From assembly GCF_004752005.1 (NCBI RefSeq), contig NZ_CP038493.1:2690302-2754301 (forward strand): a stretch of 64,000 nucleotides of DNA. Reading direction: 5' to 3'. How positions within the stretch are numbered: position 1 is the stretch's first letter; every line of letters begins with the position of its first letter. A model generated the notes under the pieces. The model was given only the letters and a program-made list of their open reading frames with translations, did no database searches and was not told the DNA's origin. Shown piece by piece: positions 31,132-39,891 of the stretch. The stretch comes from Thalassotalea sp. HSM 43 (GTDB lineage: Bacteria; Pseudomonadota; Gammaproteobacteria; Enterobacterales; Alteromonadaceae). A program made the translations under genes and the position numbers.

Positions 31132-31170
31132 TAATTTTCCATTCTAAGATGTTCAGGAACTAAGTTATCG

Positions 31171-31917
31171 TTATTGTACGACGAACGTCACGGTTACGTT
31201 CGCTGAGTAGGTGACCTTCTCAAAAGATGAGTCCGCAGATTGTTGCTGGTAAGAGTCGGATAAGCTCGCTTGTTTTATTCGGCTTCCGGTTATTTCTATT
31301 CTCTCAATATCATCTTCTTCAAAAGAGGAACGATCATTAAAAGATATCGCTTTTAAATCGATGCCCAATGATTGTGCGTAAAAATCTTTTTGCGCTAACA
31401 CTTTATTGAGGGCGCTTTGTTTAGCTTTTTGTATATAAGCGTCTTTTTCAGAGTGCTCAAAATCGGTATTTATTAACGTGACTTCATCGTGAGCGTCGAC
31501 TATTTTGGCAATACTTTGGAAGCCCAATTCATTGTCAATACGCACAGTGACGGTGTTCGCCACTTTATAGTTATCTGGCTTATCACCAAACCAGCCGTAA
31601 TCTGGAGACGTTGAAAACTTTGAGTTTTTAATCTGATCAGAATGAATACCATCAGCGGTTAAAGTGGCTGAAATGTCATTCCTTAGCTTGCTGTTTTTTT
31701 GTAAAGACATGGCTAATTTTTTATCTTCGGTTGTGATCAGCATGCTTATTACCGCCACATCTTTAAAAGCTATTTCTTCAGCACTTTGTGTAATTGAAAT
31801 GGTTTTAACGTCAGGATGAAAAAAACTCTTTAGCTCACTGGGGCTGCCTTTTAACTCTGGTTCCGCGAACGCAGAAAATGAACACAGTGCTGCTATCCCT
31901 ATCAGTTTTAGATTCAT
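31171..31917 (-). CDS. SIMPL (DUF541) domain exported protein
   Basis: A 248-residue exported protein: signal peptide (about 1-17, ending AFA), then a SIMPL/DUF541 fold. Family features include Y-K-V-A-N-T-V-T-V-R-I-D (about 119) and the C-terminal YSANVTVTFVV strand. SIMPL proteins are periplasmic or outer-membrane proteins of poorly known role; a few are linked to oxidative stress or signalling. An odd segment IERIEITGSRIKQ (about 206-218) resembles the start of mature Alteromonadales TonB-dependent receptors. Start ATG 31917 has AAGGAG upstream; a longer in-frame reading to 31998 lacks support. Confidence 0.8.
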   Translation of the reverse strand: MNLKLIGIAALCSFSAFAEPELKGSPSELKSFFHPDVKTISITQSAEEIAFKDVAVISMLITTEDKKLAMSLQKNSKLRNDISATLTADGIHSDQIKNSKFSTSPDYGWFGDKPDNYKVANTVTVRIDNELGFQSIAKIVDAHDEVTLINTDFEHSEKDAYIQKAKQSALNKVLAQKDFYAQSLGIDLKAISFNDRSSFEEDDIERIEITGSRIKQASLSDSYQQQSADSSFEKVTYSANVTVTFVVQ

Positions 31918-32209
31918 ATTAACTCTCCTTAGCCCAATTATTATTTGATAATGTCGTGCAGTATTATTTGGGTCGCAAGCTAAATAAGGCGCTAGCATGC
32001 AACGGTAAAACGTTATCGATTTGGCTGACCAATGAAATTATCCAACCCATATGCAATATAAGACCATAACGTTTTCAATAGGTTAACGTCAATCTATTAT
32101 CCATTACATACTGTGCTGTTGTCGTGCTTAAAAGGTAGAGTTGATATAGGTATCTAAACGAATGAAGTACATCAAGCCCTGTTGTGAACAGGGCCTGTAT
32201 TGAGGCGGG

Positions 32210-32638
32210 TTATAAGTTGGCTTCAGCGTAAATTTTGATGGCGTTAGCGAAATGTTCAGCGGTACCGGCACCATGCTGTTCAAACGCCGCTTTTTGGTGT
32301 TCGTCGTTGGCAATTGAGTCGGCCATTTTTAAGAAGCGCTCTTTGTTTATCAACACTGACTTTCCCTGCAACTTGGTCAATGCGAAGTTACTGTACATAA
32401 GGTACTCTCTAACAATTAATTGCATCTCTTCTGAGTCTATTGCAAGGGTCTGACAATCGCTGATTTTGCTCATCACTGATTCGGCTTTGTCCTTTAGAGC
32501 CATAGTATCTTCTATGCTCATATTCGCCAGTTGCTCCATGCGTTCGTCAACTTTGTCGTCACCAACACGCTCTCGTGCTAACTGTTCTTGTTTTTCTAAT
32601 TCTGGGTTTTCTTGAAACTCTTTTTCGTCAGTCATCAT
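32210..32638 (-). CDS. TipAS-like domain protein (putative)
   Basis: A 142-residue cytosolic protein, acidic at the N-terminus (DEKEFQENPELEKQ) and helical throughout. The C-terminal half (MADSIANDEHQKAAFEQHG followed by GTAEHFANAIKIYAEANL) resembles the TipAS ligand-binding domain that forms the C-terminus of some MerR regulators, but no DNA-binding helix-turn-helix is present. A stand-alone TipAS-type protein is my best guess. ATG 32635 (second codon) is an equally good start. A short hairpin (32176-32194) follows, without a T-tract. Confidence 0.5.
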   Translation of the reverse strand: MMTDEKEFQENPELEKQEQLARERVGDDKVDERMEQLANMSIEDTMALKDKAESVMSKISDCQTLAIDSEEMQLIVREYLMYSNFALTKLQGKSVLINKERFLKMADSIANDEHQKAAFEQHGAGTAEHFANAIKIYAEANL

Positions 32639-33130
32639 TGGTTCTCAGTTATTCAAGGTTTAAATCGGTCAGGCCAGCATTTTAGTCGTTAAAAAAATCA
32701 ATAAGTTGCATCTATTGCTGATTTGTTTGCTTACCAATTGAGCGATAATTTAATGGACATATGCAGGCTGACACAAAAAACGAATATTTGCTTATTATCT
32801 GCATCATTTGATAGCAAAAAATTGCCACAATTATGCTTAAATTTTCATTAAAGTATAGTGTTTTTTTTCATCTATACTACTTATAGTTATGGCAGCATAA
32901 GCGCCGTCAAATAAGCGTTTTCGACGAACCTAATAAAACGATAAAAAAACACTCATTAGCTACCGGCTTATATCAGTGCAGTGTTTTCAGTTAATGTGTT
33001 AGTTATTGGTTAGACTATTGTTTTTCTATCAGTTGAACGTAAAATATCGAACACTATTATTGCATGTATTATTCGTGATGTGGCCATATACCTTTGGCTT
33101 CGATCGGATAAAGTCTTTAAGGATTAACTA
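32639..33130. other. 491-bp intergenic region upstream of speD
   Basis: No open reading frame worth calling. It is AT-rich, especially 32800-32960. A long-range inverted repeat pairs AGTGTTTTTTTTCATC (32857-32872) with CGATAAAAAAACACT (32939-32953) across about 66 bases. The promoters for the divergent genes on either side must lie here, but I cannot place them with confidence. Confidence 0.4.
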
Positions 33131-34090
33131 TTGTTTTTCGAAGGTTCTGAAAAAAAAGCAGAAGTGATTGTGAGTGATCAGTTGTCACTGCTTGACGATG
33201 TAGATGATAACTTTTGGGCTGAAATGGTTGGTCGCTGTAATGCGCAAATATTGTCGAGTGTTAAAAACGCCGACTGCAAAGCCTATTTGTTGTCTGAATC
33301 GAGTCTCTTTGTTTGGAAGGATCGACTGATGATATTGACCTGTGGTGTTACCCGTTTGGTAAACTCTGTCGAGTACGTCATCCAACATTTCGGTATGGAC
33401 AATATTCAACACGTGTTTTATCAACGCAAAAACGAATATTTCGCGCAGGCGCAATTTAGCTCGTTTGGTGATGATATCAGCTTGTTGTCAGATTATATGC
33501 CAGGCAAAGCCTATCGTTTTGGTGAACTCGACGGCCATCATAATTATGTGTTTCATCAAATCAGTGATTATCAGGCTGATAGTGAAGACAAAACTTATGA
33601 ATTATTGGCTTATCAAATCAGTGACAAAGCCTCAACGATGTTGACCTTACCTGGCTTGCAACCTGAACAAATTCGCAGTTATTTGCAGTTAGAGCAATTA
33701 TTGCCCGGGTTTGAATTTGATGATTATGTGTTTGACCCATATGGCTACTCAGTCAATGCGATTAAGGGTAGCGATTACTTTACCATCCACATTACCCCGC
33801 AAGCAGGCATTAGCTACGTAAGTTTTGAGTCTAATTTAAACTTGATCCGTTTAGCACCAAGCATTTTAACCATATTAGAGCCAGCCTCGTTTGATTTGCT
33901 GACCTTTAATGAGCCTGACCTGCAACAACTGATTACCCAATACATTCCGCAACATTATGTCTGCCAATCGAAAGTGGCAGAAACCATGTCAAACGGTTAT
34001 CAGCTAAGCTTTGTAAACTATATTGCCCCAAAACAACAATTTGCCAAGCCTGCGGTGCTTGATGCAACAGGAGAAAACCATGCACTCTGA
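33131..34090 (+). CDS. speD: Eukaryotic-type S-adenosylmethionine decarboxylase proenzyme
   Basis: AdoMet decarboxylase supplies the aminopropyl donor for spermidine. This 319-residue protein belongs to the eukaryotic (human/plant) class rather than the E. coli or Thermotoga SpeD classes. It has FFEGSEK (Glu4 and Glu7, like human Glu8/Glu11) and the self-cleavage site LSESS with the predicted E56/S57 cut giving the pyruvoyl group. TCG has Cys71, at the same 14-residue distance as human Cys82 from Ser68. YGYSVN...TIHITP corresponds to human Ser229/His243. Human Glu247 is Gln here. Start TTG 33131 has AAGGA seven bases upstream. It overlaps speE by 11 bases. Confidence 0.9.
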   Translation: MFFEGSEKKAEVIVSDQLSLLDDVDDNFWAEMVGRCNAQILSSVKNADCKAYLLSESSLFVWKDRLMILTCGVTRLVNSVEYVIQHFGMDNIQHVFYQRKNEYFAQAQFSSFGDDISLLSDYMPGKAYRFGELDGHHNYVFHQISDYQADSEDKTYELLAYQISDKASTMLTLPGLQPEQIRSYLQLEQLLPGFEFDDYVFDPYGYSVNAIKGSDYFTIHITPQAGISYVSFESNLNLIRLAPSILTILEPASFDLLTFNEPDLQQLITQYIPQHYVCQSKVAETMSNGYQLSFVNYIAPKQQFAKPAVLDATGENHAL

Positions 34091-34940
34091 GTTATGGATA
34101 GAAGAGAAGTTTCAGGACTTTTTGAGCCTGAAAATCAAAGTCGAAAAAGTACTTTTTTCTGGTAAAAGTGACCACCAAACCGTGGATGTTGTGGAAACTC
34201 GAGGGCACGGCAAAATGTTACTGAACGATGGTTTGATTATGGTGACTGAACGTGATGAGTTCGCCTACCATGACATGATTGCTCACGTGCCGTTATTTGT
34301 GCACCCCAATCCTAAAAACGTATTAATCATTGGTGGCGGTGACGGCGGAACCGCGCGTGAAGTACTGCGTCATAGCGGTGTTGAGAAATGCACCATGGTT
34401 GAAATCGATGCTATGGTCGTTAAGGCGTGTCGAGAGCATATTCCACAAACATCATGTGAACTTGATAATCCTCGCCTTGATCTACTGATTGCCGATGGCG
34501 TTAAATTTGTCAAAGAAACCAACGAAAAGTTTGATGTCGTGATCATTGATAGCACCGACCCTATCGGCCCCGCAGCGCCGCTTTTTGGCCCAGAGTTTTA
34601 CCAAGATGTATTCAACTGTATGACGGATGATGGTGTGGTGGTATCACAAGGGGAGTCATCATGGTACGCAATGGATATTCAGCAATCATTATTACATGTC
34701 CTAAACAGTGTCTTTCCACAATGCTTTTTGTATAACTTTAGCAACCTCACTTACCCAGGCGGCTTGTGGAGTTTTACCTTTGCATCGAAAAAATATCACC
34801 CACTACAAGACTTTAATCTTTCTCGCGTGCACAATTCTGGCCTAGAGTTTGATTATTACAATTGTGCGGTACATAAAGCGGCGTTTAGCTTGCCAAACTT
34901 TGCTCGTAAAGGTCTGGAAGGCTTAATTGCCAATGGATAA
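34080..34940 (+). CDS. speE: Spermidine synthase SpeE
   Basis: SpeE transfers the aminopropyl group from decarboxylated AdoMet to putrescine. The 286-residue protein has the Rossmann motif GGGDGGTAREVLRH (about 83-96), the acidic SAM-binding MVEIDA, and the catalytic Asp in IIDSTDPIGPA, where T-D-P replaces the more usual S-D-P. ATG 34080 is preceded by AGGAG and lies inside the speD 3' end (11-base overlap), so the two are translationally coupled. A longer in-frame reading from 34023 is not supported. Confidence 0.95.
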   Translation: MHSELWIEEKFQDFLSLKIKVEKVLFSGKSDHQTVDVVETRGHGKMLLNDGLIMVTERDEFAYHDMIAHVPLFVHPNPKNVLIIGGGDGGTAREVLRHSGVEKCTMVEIDAMVVKACREHIPQTSCELDNPRLDLLIADGVKFVKETNEKFDVVIIDSTDPIGPAAPLFGPEFYQDVFNCMTDDGVVVSQGESSWYAMDIQQSLLHVLNSVFPQCFLYNFSNLTYPGGLWSFTFASKKYHPLQDFNLSRVHNSGLEFDYYNCAVHKAAFSLPNFARKGLEGLIANG

Positions 34941-34987
34941 CTAGAACACAAGAGACGACAGAACTTGTCTCATATTTGGATAAATCA

Positions 34988-35557
34988 ATGAAACTCTACG
35001 GTTCAACCACATCGCCTTATGCACGACGTATTCGTATTTTCGCCCATAGCATTCCTCTCGAGTTTATCGCGATGGATATTTTCAATGACGATGACCGCAA
35101 CCTGCTGATTGCTAAAAATCCAACCTTAAAGATTCCATTCTTAGTTGATGATGAACAGTGTATTTTCGACTCTCGCGTTATCTTCAGGTATTTAACGCAA
35201 AAGTTTGAACTTACACCGATTTCTTGGCCGCAAGAAAATTTACTGACCTTGGTTGATTCTATTAATGACTCGCTAGTCAGTATGTTTTTGTTAAGTCGCA
35301 GTGATATTGATAGCGACCAAGACGCGTTGTTTTTTAATTTGCAAAAACAACGCATAGATAAGGCGATGCACAGTTTAGAAGTGCATTGTAAGGCAGGGCA
35401 ATTTAATGACTGGCACTATCCAAGCATTTGTTTATTTTGCTTACTTGATTGGATGAGCTTTCGAGAGTTATATGATGTCAGCAAGTTTCACTCTTTATCA
35501 GCGTTTCATCAACAGCATCAACAGCGCGAAGATGTGATTACCACAGATCCAAGGTAA
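34988..35557 (+). CDS. Glutathione S-transferase-like protein
   Basis: A 189-residue protein with an N-terminal thioredoxin-fold GST domain: MKLYGSTTSPYARRIRIFAH, then a cis-Pro segment KIPFLVDDEQCIFDSRVIFRYL. The SPYAR motif matches stringent starvation protein A and zeta/phi-like GSTs, where Ser would bind glutathione. The C-terminal all-helical domain is divergent. It lies 47 bases after speE on the same strand and may be co-transcribed. The ATG is preferred over the in-frame TTG at 34976. Enzyme activity is not established. Confidence 0.75.
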   Translation: MKLYGSTTSPYARRIRIFAHSIPLEFIAMDIFNDDDRNLLIAKNPTLKIPFLVDDEQCIFDSRVIFRYLTQKFELTPISWPQENLLTLVDSINDSLVSMFLLSRSDIDSDQDALFFNLQKQRIDKAMHSLEVHCKAGQFNDWHYPSICLFCLLDWMSFRELYDVSKFHSLSAFHQQHQQREDVITTDPR

Positions 35558-35616
35558 TCGCTTTTGAGTTAAAAAGCTATTTGCTTATGCTGCAAGGGGT
35601 TCAACCTAAACAGACA

Positions 35617-35648
35617 TAAAAAAGGTCGGCGTTGAGCCGACCTTTTGT
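35617..35648. terminator. Bidirectional terminator between the GST and porin genes
   Basis: GGTCGGC-gttga-GCCGACC (35624-35642) with an A-run before and T4 after. It serves both convergent genes. Confidence 0.8.
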
Positions 35649-35683
35649 TGTACATTAACAATGAGTGTTGCCAACATTATCAC

Positions 35684-36865
35684 TTAGAGATTGACACGAA
35701 TGCCTACTGCAACATCGGTATTGTCATTACCGTCACTGCCATCGGCATTGACATTGTCATTCATTCTCACTTCAGCAAAAACAAAACCAATATCATCTAT
35801 AAATACGTAATCGGCACCAAGAAATGGATAGCTGATTTCAAAATCATTGTCATCTTCGTCAGATTCTAGATAGTTCATGCCACCATAAAAACCAAAACCA
35901 CTATTAAAGTTATATCGGATCATCGCTTCATAACCCATAGTATCTAAATAGTTGCCGGTGTCATCCAGTTCATGAAATTCTGACGTTGCAGCGCCAACTG
36001 CAATATATAATCCATCTAATAATGTACCGTAAGTTGCCGCTACCGCTGAGATGGTGTCATCTTCAGCGTTGCCTAATCCTATGGCATCCGCTGTACTGTT
36101 ACCTTCAATTTCGGTTACGTTGTGGGCAACACCCGCCCAAAATTTACCGAAACGATAGGACAGTGAAGCACCGTAACCGTCGCCAATGGTACCTAAACTA
36201 ACACCATTGAGAGATTCACATAAATCAAAGGCAGCCTGGGTATCGGTTATACCCGCACAATCGGGTAAATCTAATGTGATGTCCTCATCTTGCGCTTGGT
36301 ATTGTAAGCCGACATTTAAGTTGCCGAAGGATTTGCGCCATGTAATGGCTTGCTCCGCACGACCTGTACCAGACAAACCACCATCGCCACCAAGGTTATA
36401 GACACCTAATGCGCTACCACCATAGTAATCAAGTAAATCGGTAACGCCCGTGACATCATAGTAGACACTCCATTGCTTGCCGAAACCAAAGCTACCCCAC
36501 GTATCGTGGGTCATGTGTATATAGCCGAGACGCGAAGATAAAGTGTCGCCCGCATCACCTGTAGCAACGTTTGAATCATTACCACGAAAACTAACTGAGA
36601 AATCTTTATTGCTTTCAAAGTTCATCGCCCACTCGGTAGTGACACCAGCAGTCCAGCCTCCTTGAATCTTACGCGTAAAATCAAGACCCCAACGAGAACC
36701 ACCGTCAGTGAGTTCATCACTATTGTTATTGCTTTCAAAGGTTAATCGTAAGTAACCACGAGTTGCCACTGATGTTTTATCATCTTTATAAATTTCAATG
36801 GCTTGTGTTGTAGAAGAAAGGGCGCACGCGATCGCAGCAACCGCTAAGGACAGCTTTGTTTTCAT
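35684..36865 (-). CDS. Gram-negative general porin
   Basis: A 393-residue outer-membrane porin. Signal peptide about 1-22 (ends TTQA), then IEIYKDDKTSVATRGYLRL as first strand, repeated strands with aromatic girdles, and a PEFG-like loop region (GSFGFGKQWSVYYDVTG) typical of OmpC/OmpF-like trimeric porins. The acidic loops (DEDDND, DNVNADGSDGND) suggest cation preference, which is inference. The start ATG 36865 has AGGAG upstream, better than the longer reading from 36883. The upstream gap is shared with the divergent fusion gene. Confidence 0.85.
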   Translation of the reverse strand: MKTKLSLAVAAIACALSSTTQAIEIYKDDKTSVATRGYLRLTFESNNNSDELTDGGSRWGLDFTRKIQGGWTAGVTTEWAMNFESNKDFSVSFRGNDSNVATGDAGDTLSSRLGYIHMTHDTWGSFGFGKQWSVYYDVTGVTDLLDYYGGSALGVYNLGGDGGLSGTGRAEQAITWRKSFGNLNVGLQYQAQDEDITLDLPDCAGITDTQAAFDLCESLNGVSLGTIGDGYGASLSYRFGKFWAGVAHNVTEIEGNSTADAIGLGNAEDDTISAVAATYGTLLDGLYIAVGAATSEFHELDDTGNYLDTMGYEAMIRYNFNSGFGFYGGMNYLESDEDDNDFEISYPFLGADYVFIDDIGFVFAEVRMNDNVNADGSDGNDNTDVAVGIRVNL

Positions 36866-36940
36866 ACCTGAACTCCTCGTCAATGAGTCAATTTTTTATG
36901 GTTATTAATAATCAAGTATATGCAAAGATCTTAATTTTTC

Positions 36941-36954
36941 TTGTTAATTAACAA
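36941..36954. promoter_or_regulatory. Perfect 14-bp palindrome in porin/fusion-gene control region
   Basis: TTGTTAATTAACAA is a perfect palindrome about 76 bases upstream of the porin start and 170 upstream of the divergent cysteine-desulfurase fusion. It could be a dimeric regulator's operator. In this AT-rich gap chance occurrence is not excluded. Confidence 0.35.
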
Positions 36955-37123
36955 AATTTTAACTTAAATCAATGGCTAAGCAGGCTGCGTAAACATTTAT
37001 TGTCGAAAAAAAAACACTATTTTATGCAATTAACAAATTTTTACGCCCTTATAACCTAGAGCTACAAGATATAATTGGTTAGAATATAAAGCATATTCAG
37101 GGTCATCAGAGAAGAAGTCGAAT

Positions 37124-39436
37124 ATGTTGAACTTAACAGATATCCAGGTAACTCAAAATGAGATCTATCTAGATAACAACGCAACAACGCCAGTATTACC
37201 GCAAGCAGCCGAAGCTGCGATTCATACCATGAACATGTGTTACGGTAATCCGAGCTCATCGCATTCAACCGGGATCAAGGCAAAGTATATCCTTGAATCA
37301 ACCCGTACTTTGACTCGTCAGGTGACCGGTGCAACGGATGGTGAAATTATTTTTACCTCTGGGGCGACAGAAGGTATTCAAACATCAATTATTTCTGCGT
37401 TAAACGCGGTTAAAGAAAAGGGCATTCATTCGGCAAATCCGGTGTTGCTCTATGGCGCAACCGAACACAAAGCGGTACCCGAAACATTAAAACATTGGAA
37501 CAAAATGTTGGGGGTTGGCGCAGACGTTGTGGCGATTCCTGTTGATGAAAACGGTATTCTTGATTTTGAATTTATCGCCGAACATGCCAGCAATGCGCTA
37601 ATGATTTGTACCATGGCTGCGAATAACGAAACCGGTGTGTTTCAAAATTTAGCCGCGCTCGAAAAAGTTATCCGTGATAATAACCCTGATGTGTTGTGGA
37701 TGGTCGACTGTGTACAGGCGCTAGGTAAGATTGACTTAGAGCTGTCAAAAACAACCATTGATTACGCACCTTTTAGTGGTCATAAATTATATGGTCCTAA
37801 AGGTATCGGCGTTTTGTACGTCCGCCATGGTGCGCCTTACACACCATTTATTGCTGGCGGTGGTCAAGAAAGCGGCTTGCGTTCCGGTACCGAAAACCTA
37901 CCTGGCATTGCTGCTCTTAACGCGATTTTTAATCTATTGAGTGACGACAATGATGACACCTTTAAGTCACACCAAGTATTAGAGTCATACCGCGCACAAT
38001 TGGCGAGTACGTTAAAAATCGCATTCCCGGCAATCGTGTATAACCATGACTTTGATTATTCATTGCCAACCACGTTAAATTTCGCCGTTAAAGGCTTAAG
38101 CAGCAAAGACATCATGGATGTGTTTGATGCCGGTAAGATTCGCGTAAGTGCGGGTTCTGCTTGTAGCTCGAAAGTCACCGGTAGTTTTGTCCTTGATGCT
38201 ATGGGTAAACCAACTTGGCAAAGTGAAGGTGCGATTCGCATGTCATTTGGTCCGGCAACCACACAGCAAGAAATTGACAATGCTTGTGCCGCTATATTAA
38301 AAGCTGCGTCGGCGATGCGTAACAGTTGCTTAGTGATATCCGATACTCAGGAAGATATCGACAGTAAATTTGATGGCTTACAGCAATGGGTTTACGACTC
38401 ACAATGCACCTGGTGCTATGTTGATAAACAGGCCAAACAAGTGATTTTAATTGATCCAGTAGCAGAGCTATCGGAAAAGTTTGAAACATTTATTCGTTGC
38501 CGTGATTACGAAATACGTGCCATTTTGACCACTCATGATCACAGCGACAAAGAAAGCTGTGCCGGCATGTTGCGCGAAATTGTACGTGACAATATGGCAT
38601 CAACGGCCGTTGATGAAAATGGCTGGCCAACCGAGATTGCACAAACCGTTGAGCTAAACGACGAATCACTGGCTAGCTGTATTACCTTGGGTGACAAGGT
38701 ATTGGTCAAGGTTGCGACACCAGGGCATACCAATAATAGTGTGACCTATTTATTAGGTGACGCCAAAGCGGGTAAATTGGCAGCGGATGATATCGATTAC
38801 GTATTCGCAGGCGATACCATTCAAATTGGTGGTATTGGTCGTTCTGATTTCAATAACAGTAATGCTGAGAACTTATACGATTCTATTCAACACCTGTACG
38901 CTCTGGTCAATGAAGAGACCTTGCTGTGTCCGGCACATGACTACAAGCAGTTGTTCACAACCACCTTTGCTCTTGAACAAAGCAATAACACATTGTTGGC
39001 TGAGGTGTGCAAAAATGCAGTGACTAAAGCGGCGTTCGTTATAGCCAAAGCTGAACTTGATAACACCATTGGCGAGGACTGTGAGCCTAATTACTGTGGC
39101 AATATCAGACAAAATATTGAGCCAAGCATCGATGTACACCCAGAAAAGCTAAATGACTTTATCACCAAGCACCCAAATGTGATGGTGATTGATGTGCGTG
39201 AACCACAAGAATTTGAAGCGTTCCGTGAAGAGTACTTACGTCAACAAAAATTGGTCAATGTACCTCTAACACAGCTAACTAACTTTGTTCATAACCACGT
39301 CAAAGATAAAGAACAGCAAGCGTTTATTTGTGTTTGCCGTAGCGGAAATCGTTCGGATGCTGCAGCGAAAACGCTAAAACGTATGCACTTTGAAAATGTA
39401 TACCATGTACCAGGTGGCTTTGCCTTGATGAACTAG
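37124..39436 (+). CDS. Cysteine desulfurase / persulfide-dioxygenase-like MBL / rhodanese fusion
   Basis: A 770-residue three-domain protein. Residues 1-400 are a NifS/IscS-type PLP cysteine desulfurase, with the Schiff-base Lys220 in SGHKLYGPKG and the persulfide Cys347 in SAGSACSS. Residues about 410-650 are an ETHE1-like metallo-beta-lactamase domain whose iron ligands are kept: His471 (THDHSDK), His535 (TPGHTNN) and Asp564 (FAGDT), plus CPAHDY. The last His of HxHxDH is Lys476. Residues about 670-770 are a rhodanese with the active loop CRSGNR (Cys738). The order suggests that sulfur taken from cysteine is oxidised and transferred within one chain. Monocistronic, followed by a terminator. 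Confidence 0.88.
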   Translation: MLNLTDIQVTQNEIYLDNNATTPVLPQAAEAAIHTMNMCYGNPSSSHSTGIKAKYILESTRTLTRQVTGATDGEIIFTSGATEGIQTSIISALNAVKEKGIHSANPVLLYGATEHKAVPETLKHWNKMLGVGADVVAIPVDENGILDFEFIAEHASNALMICTMAANNETGVFQNLAALEKVIRDNNPDVLWMVDCVQALGKIDLELSKTTIDYAPFSGHKLYGPKGIGVLYVRHGAPYTPFIAGGGQESGLRSGTENLPGIAALNAIFNLLSDDNDDTFKSHQVLESYRAQLASTLKIAFPAIVYNHDFDYSLPTTLNFAVKGLSSKDIMDVFDAGKIRVSAGSACSSKVTGSFVLDAMGKPTWQSEGAIRMSFGPATTQQEIDNACAAILKAASAMRNSCLVISDTQEDIDSKFDGLQQWVYDSQCTWCYVDKQAKQVILIDPVAELSEKFETFIRCRDYEIRAILTTHDHSDKESCAGMLREIVRDNMASTAVDENGWPTEIAQTVELNDESLASCITLGDKVLVKVATPGHTNNSVTYLLGDAKAGKLAADDIDYVFAGDTIQIGGIGRSDFNNSNAENLYDSIQHLYALVNEETLLCPAHDYKQLFTTTFALEQSNNTLLAEVCKNAVTKAAFVIAKAELDNTIGEDCEPNYCGNIRQNIEPSIDVHPEKLNDFITKHPNVMVIDVREPQEFEAFREEYLRQQKLVNVPLTQLTNFVHNHVKDKEQQAFICVCRSGNRSDAAAKTLKRMHFENVYHVPGGFALMN

Positions 39437-39461
39437 TCATCGGTTACTATGGCATGATATC

Positions 39462-39497
39462 AAAGCCCTGTAGGCAGTGCCTGCAGGGCTTTTTTGT
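39462..39497 (+). terminator. Terminator after the fusion gene
   Basis: AGCCCTG...CAGGGCT (39464-39490, with an inner AGGCA/TGCCT pairing) followed by T6. Confidence 0.85.
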
Positions 39498-39580
39498 ATA
39501 TTAGCCTTTGCCATTTACCGCCGTAGTGGTTAAAAATCATCTATATTTAGCTGTACGTTAGGTTACTTGGGTATTGTTAC

Positions 39581-39781
39581 ATGTCATTGAAATGGACTGA
39601 TTCTTTGGAAATTGCATTGGATTTAATCGAGCAGCATCCTGATGTTGATCCCACCCAAATACGGTTTACCGATTTGATGCAGTGGGTTTTAGCACTTGAG
39701 CGATTTGATGATGATGCCGATCATTGCGGCGAGCGCATTCTTGAGGCGATTCAATTAGCTTGGATTGATGAGGCGGATTAA
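39581..39781 (+). CDS. iscX: Fe-S cluster assembly protein IscX
   Basis: IscX is a small acidic iron-binding partner and regulator of IscS. The 66-residue product closely follows the E. coli protein: LKWTDSLEIAL near the N-terminus, IRFTDLMQWVLALERFDDD in the middle, and ILEAIQLAWIDEAD at the end. In enteric bacteria it is the last gene of the isc operon, but here no iscS, iscU, hscAB or fdx is adjacent. The only neighbour connected with sulfur transfer is the upstream cysteine-desulfurase fusion, separated by a terminator. Confidence 0.92.
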   Translation: MSLKWTDSLEIALDLIEQHPDVDPTQIRFTDLMQWVLALERFDDDADHCGERILEAIQLAWIDEAD

Positions 39782-39891
39782 TTTCGCCCCCCGATTCTGA
39801 TCTATTTTGTCACCAGCTGTAACTGACATTAGCCAAGTGTCTAAAAAGACTATACAATACGCGCCATTTTACAATTTTCGGACAACAAAAA

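Noticed and set aside
32128-32313. Small minus-strand reading downstream of the TipAS-like gene
   Set aside because: It overlaps the TipAS-like gene in another frame and has no ribosome-binding site.
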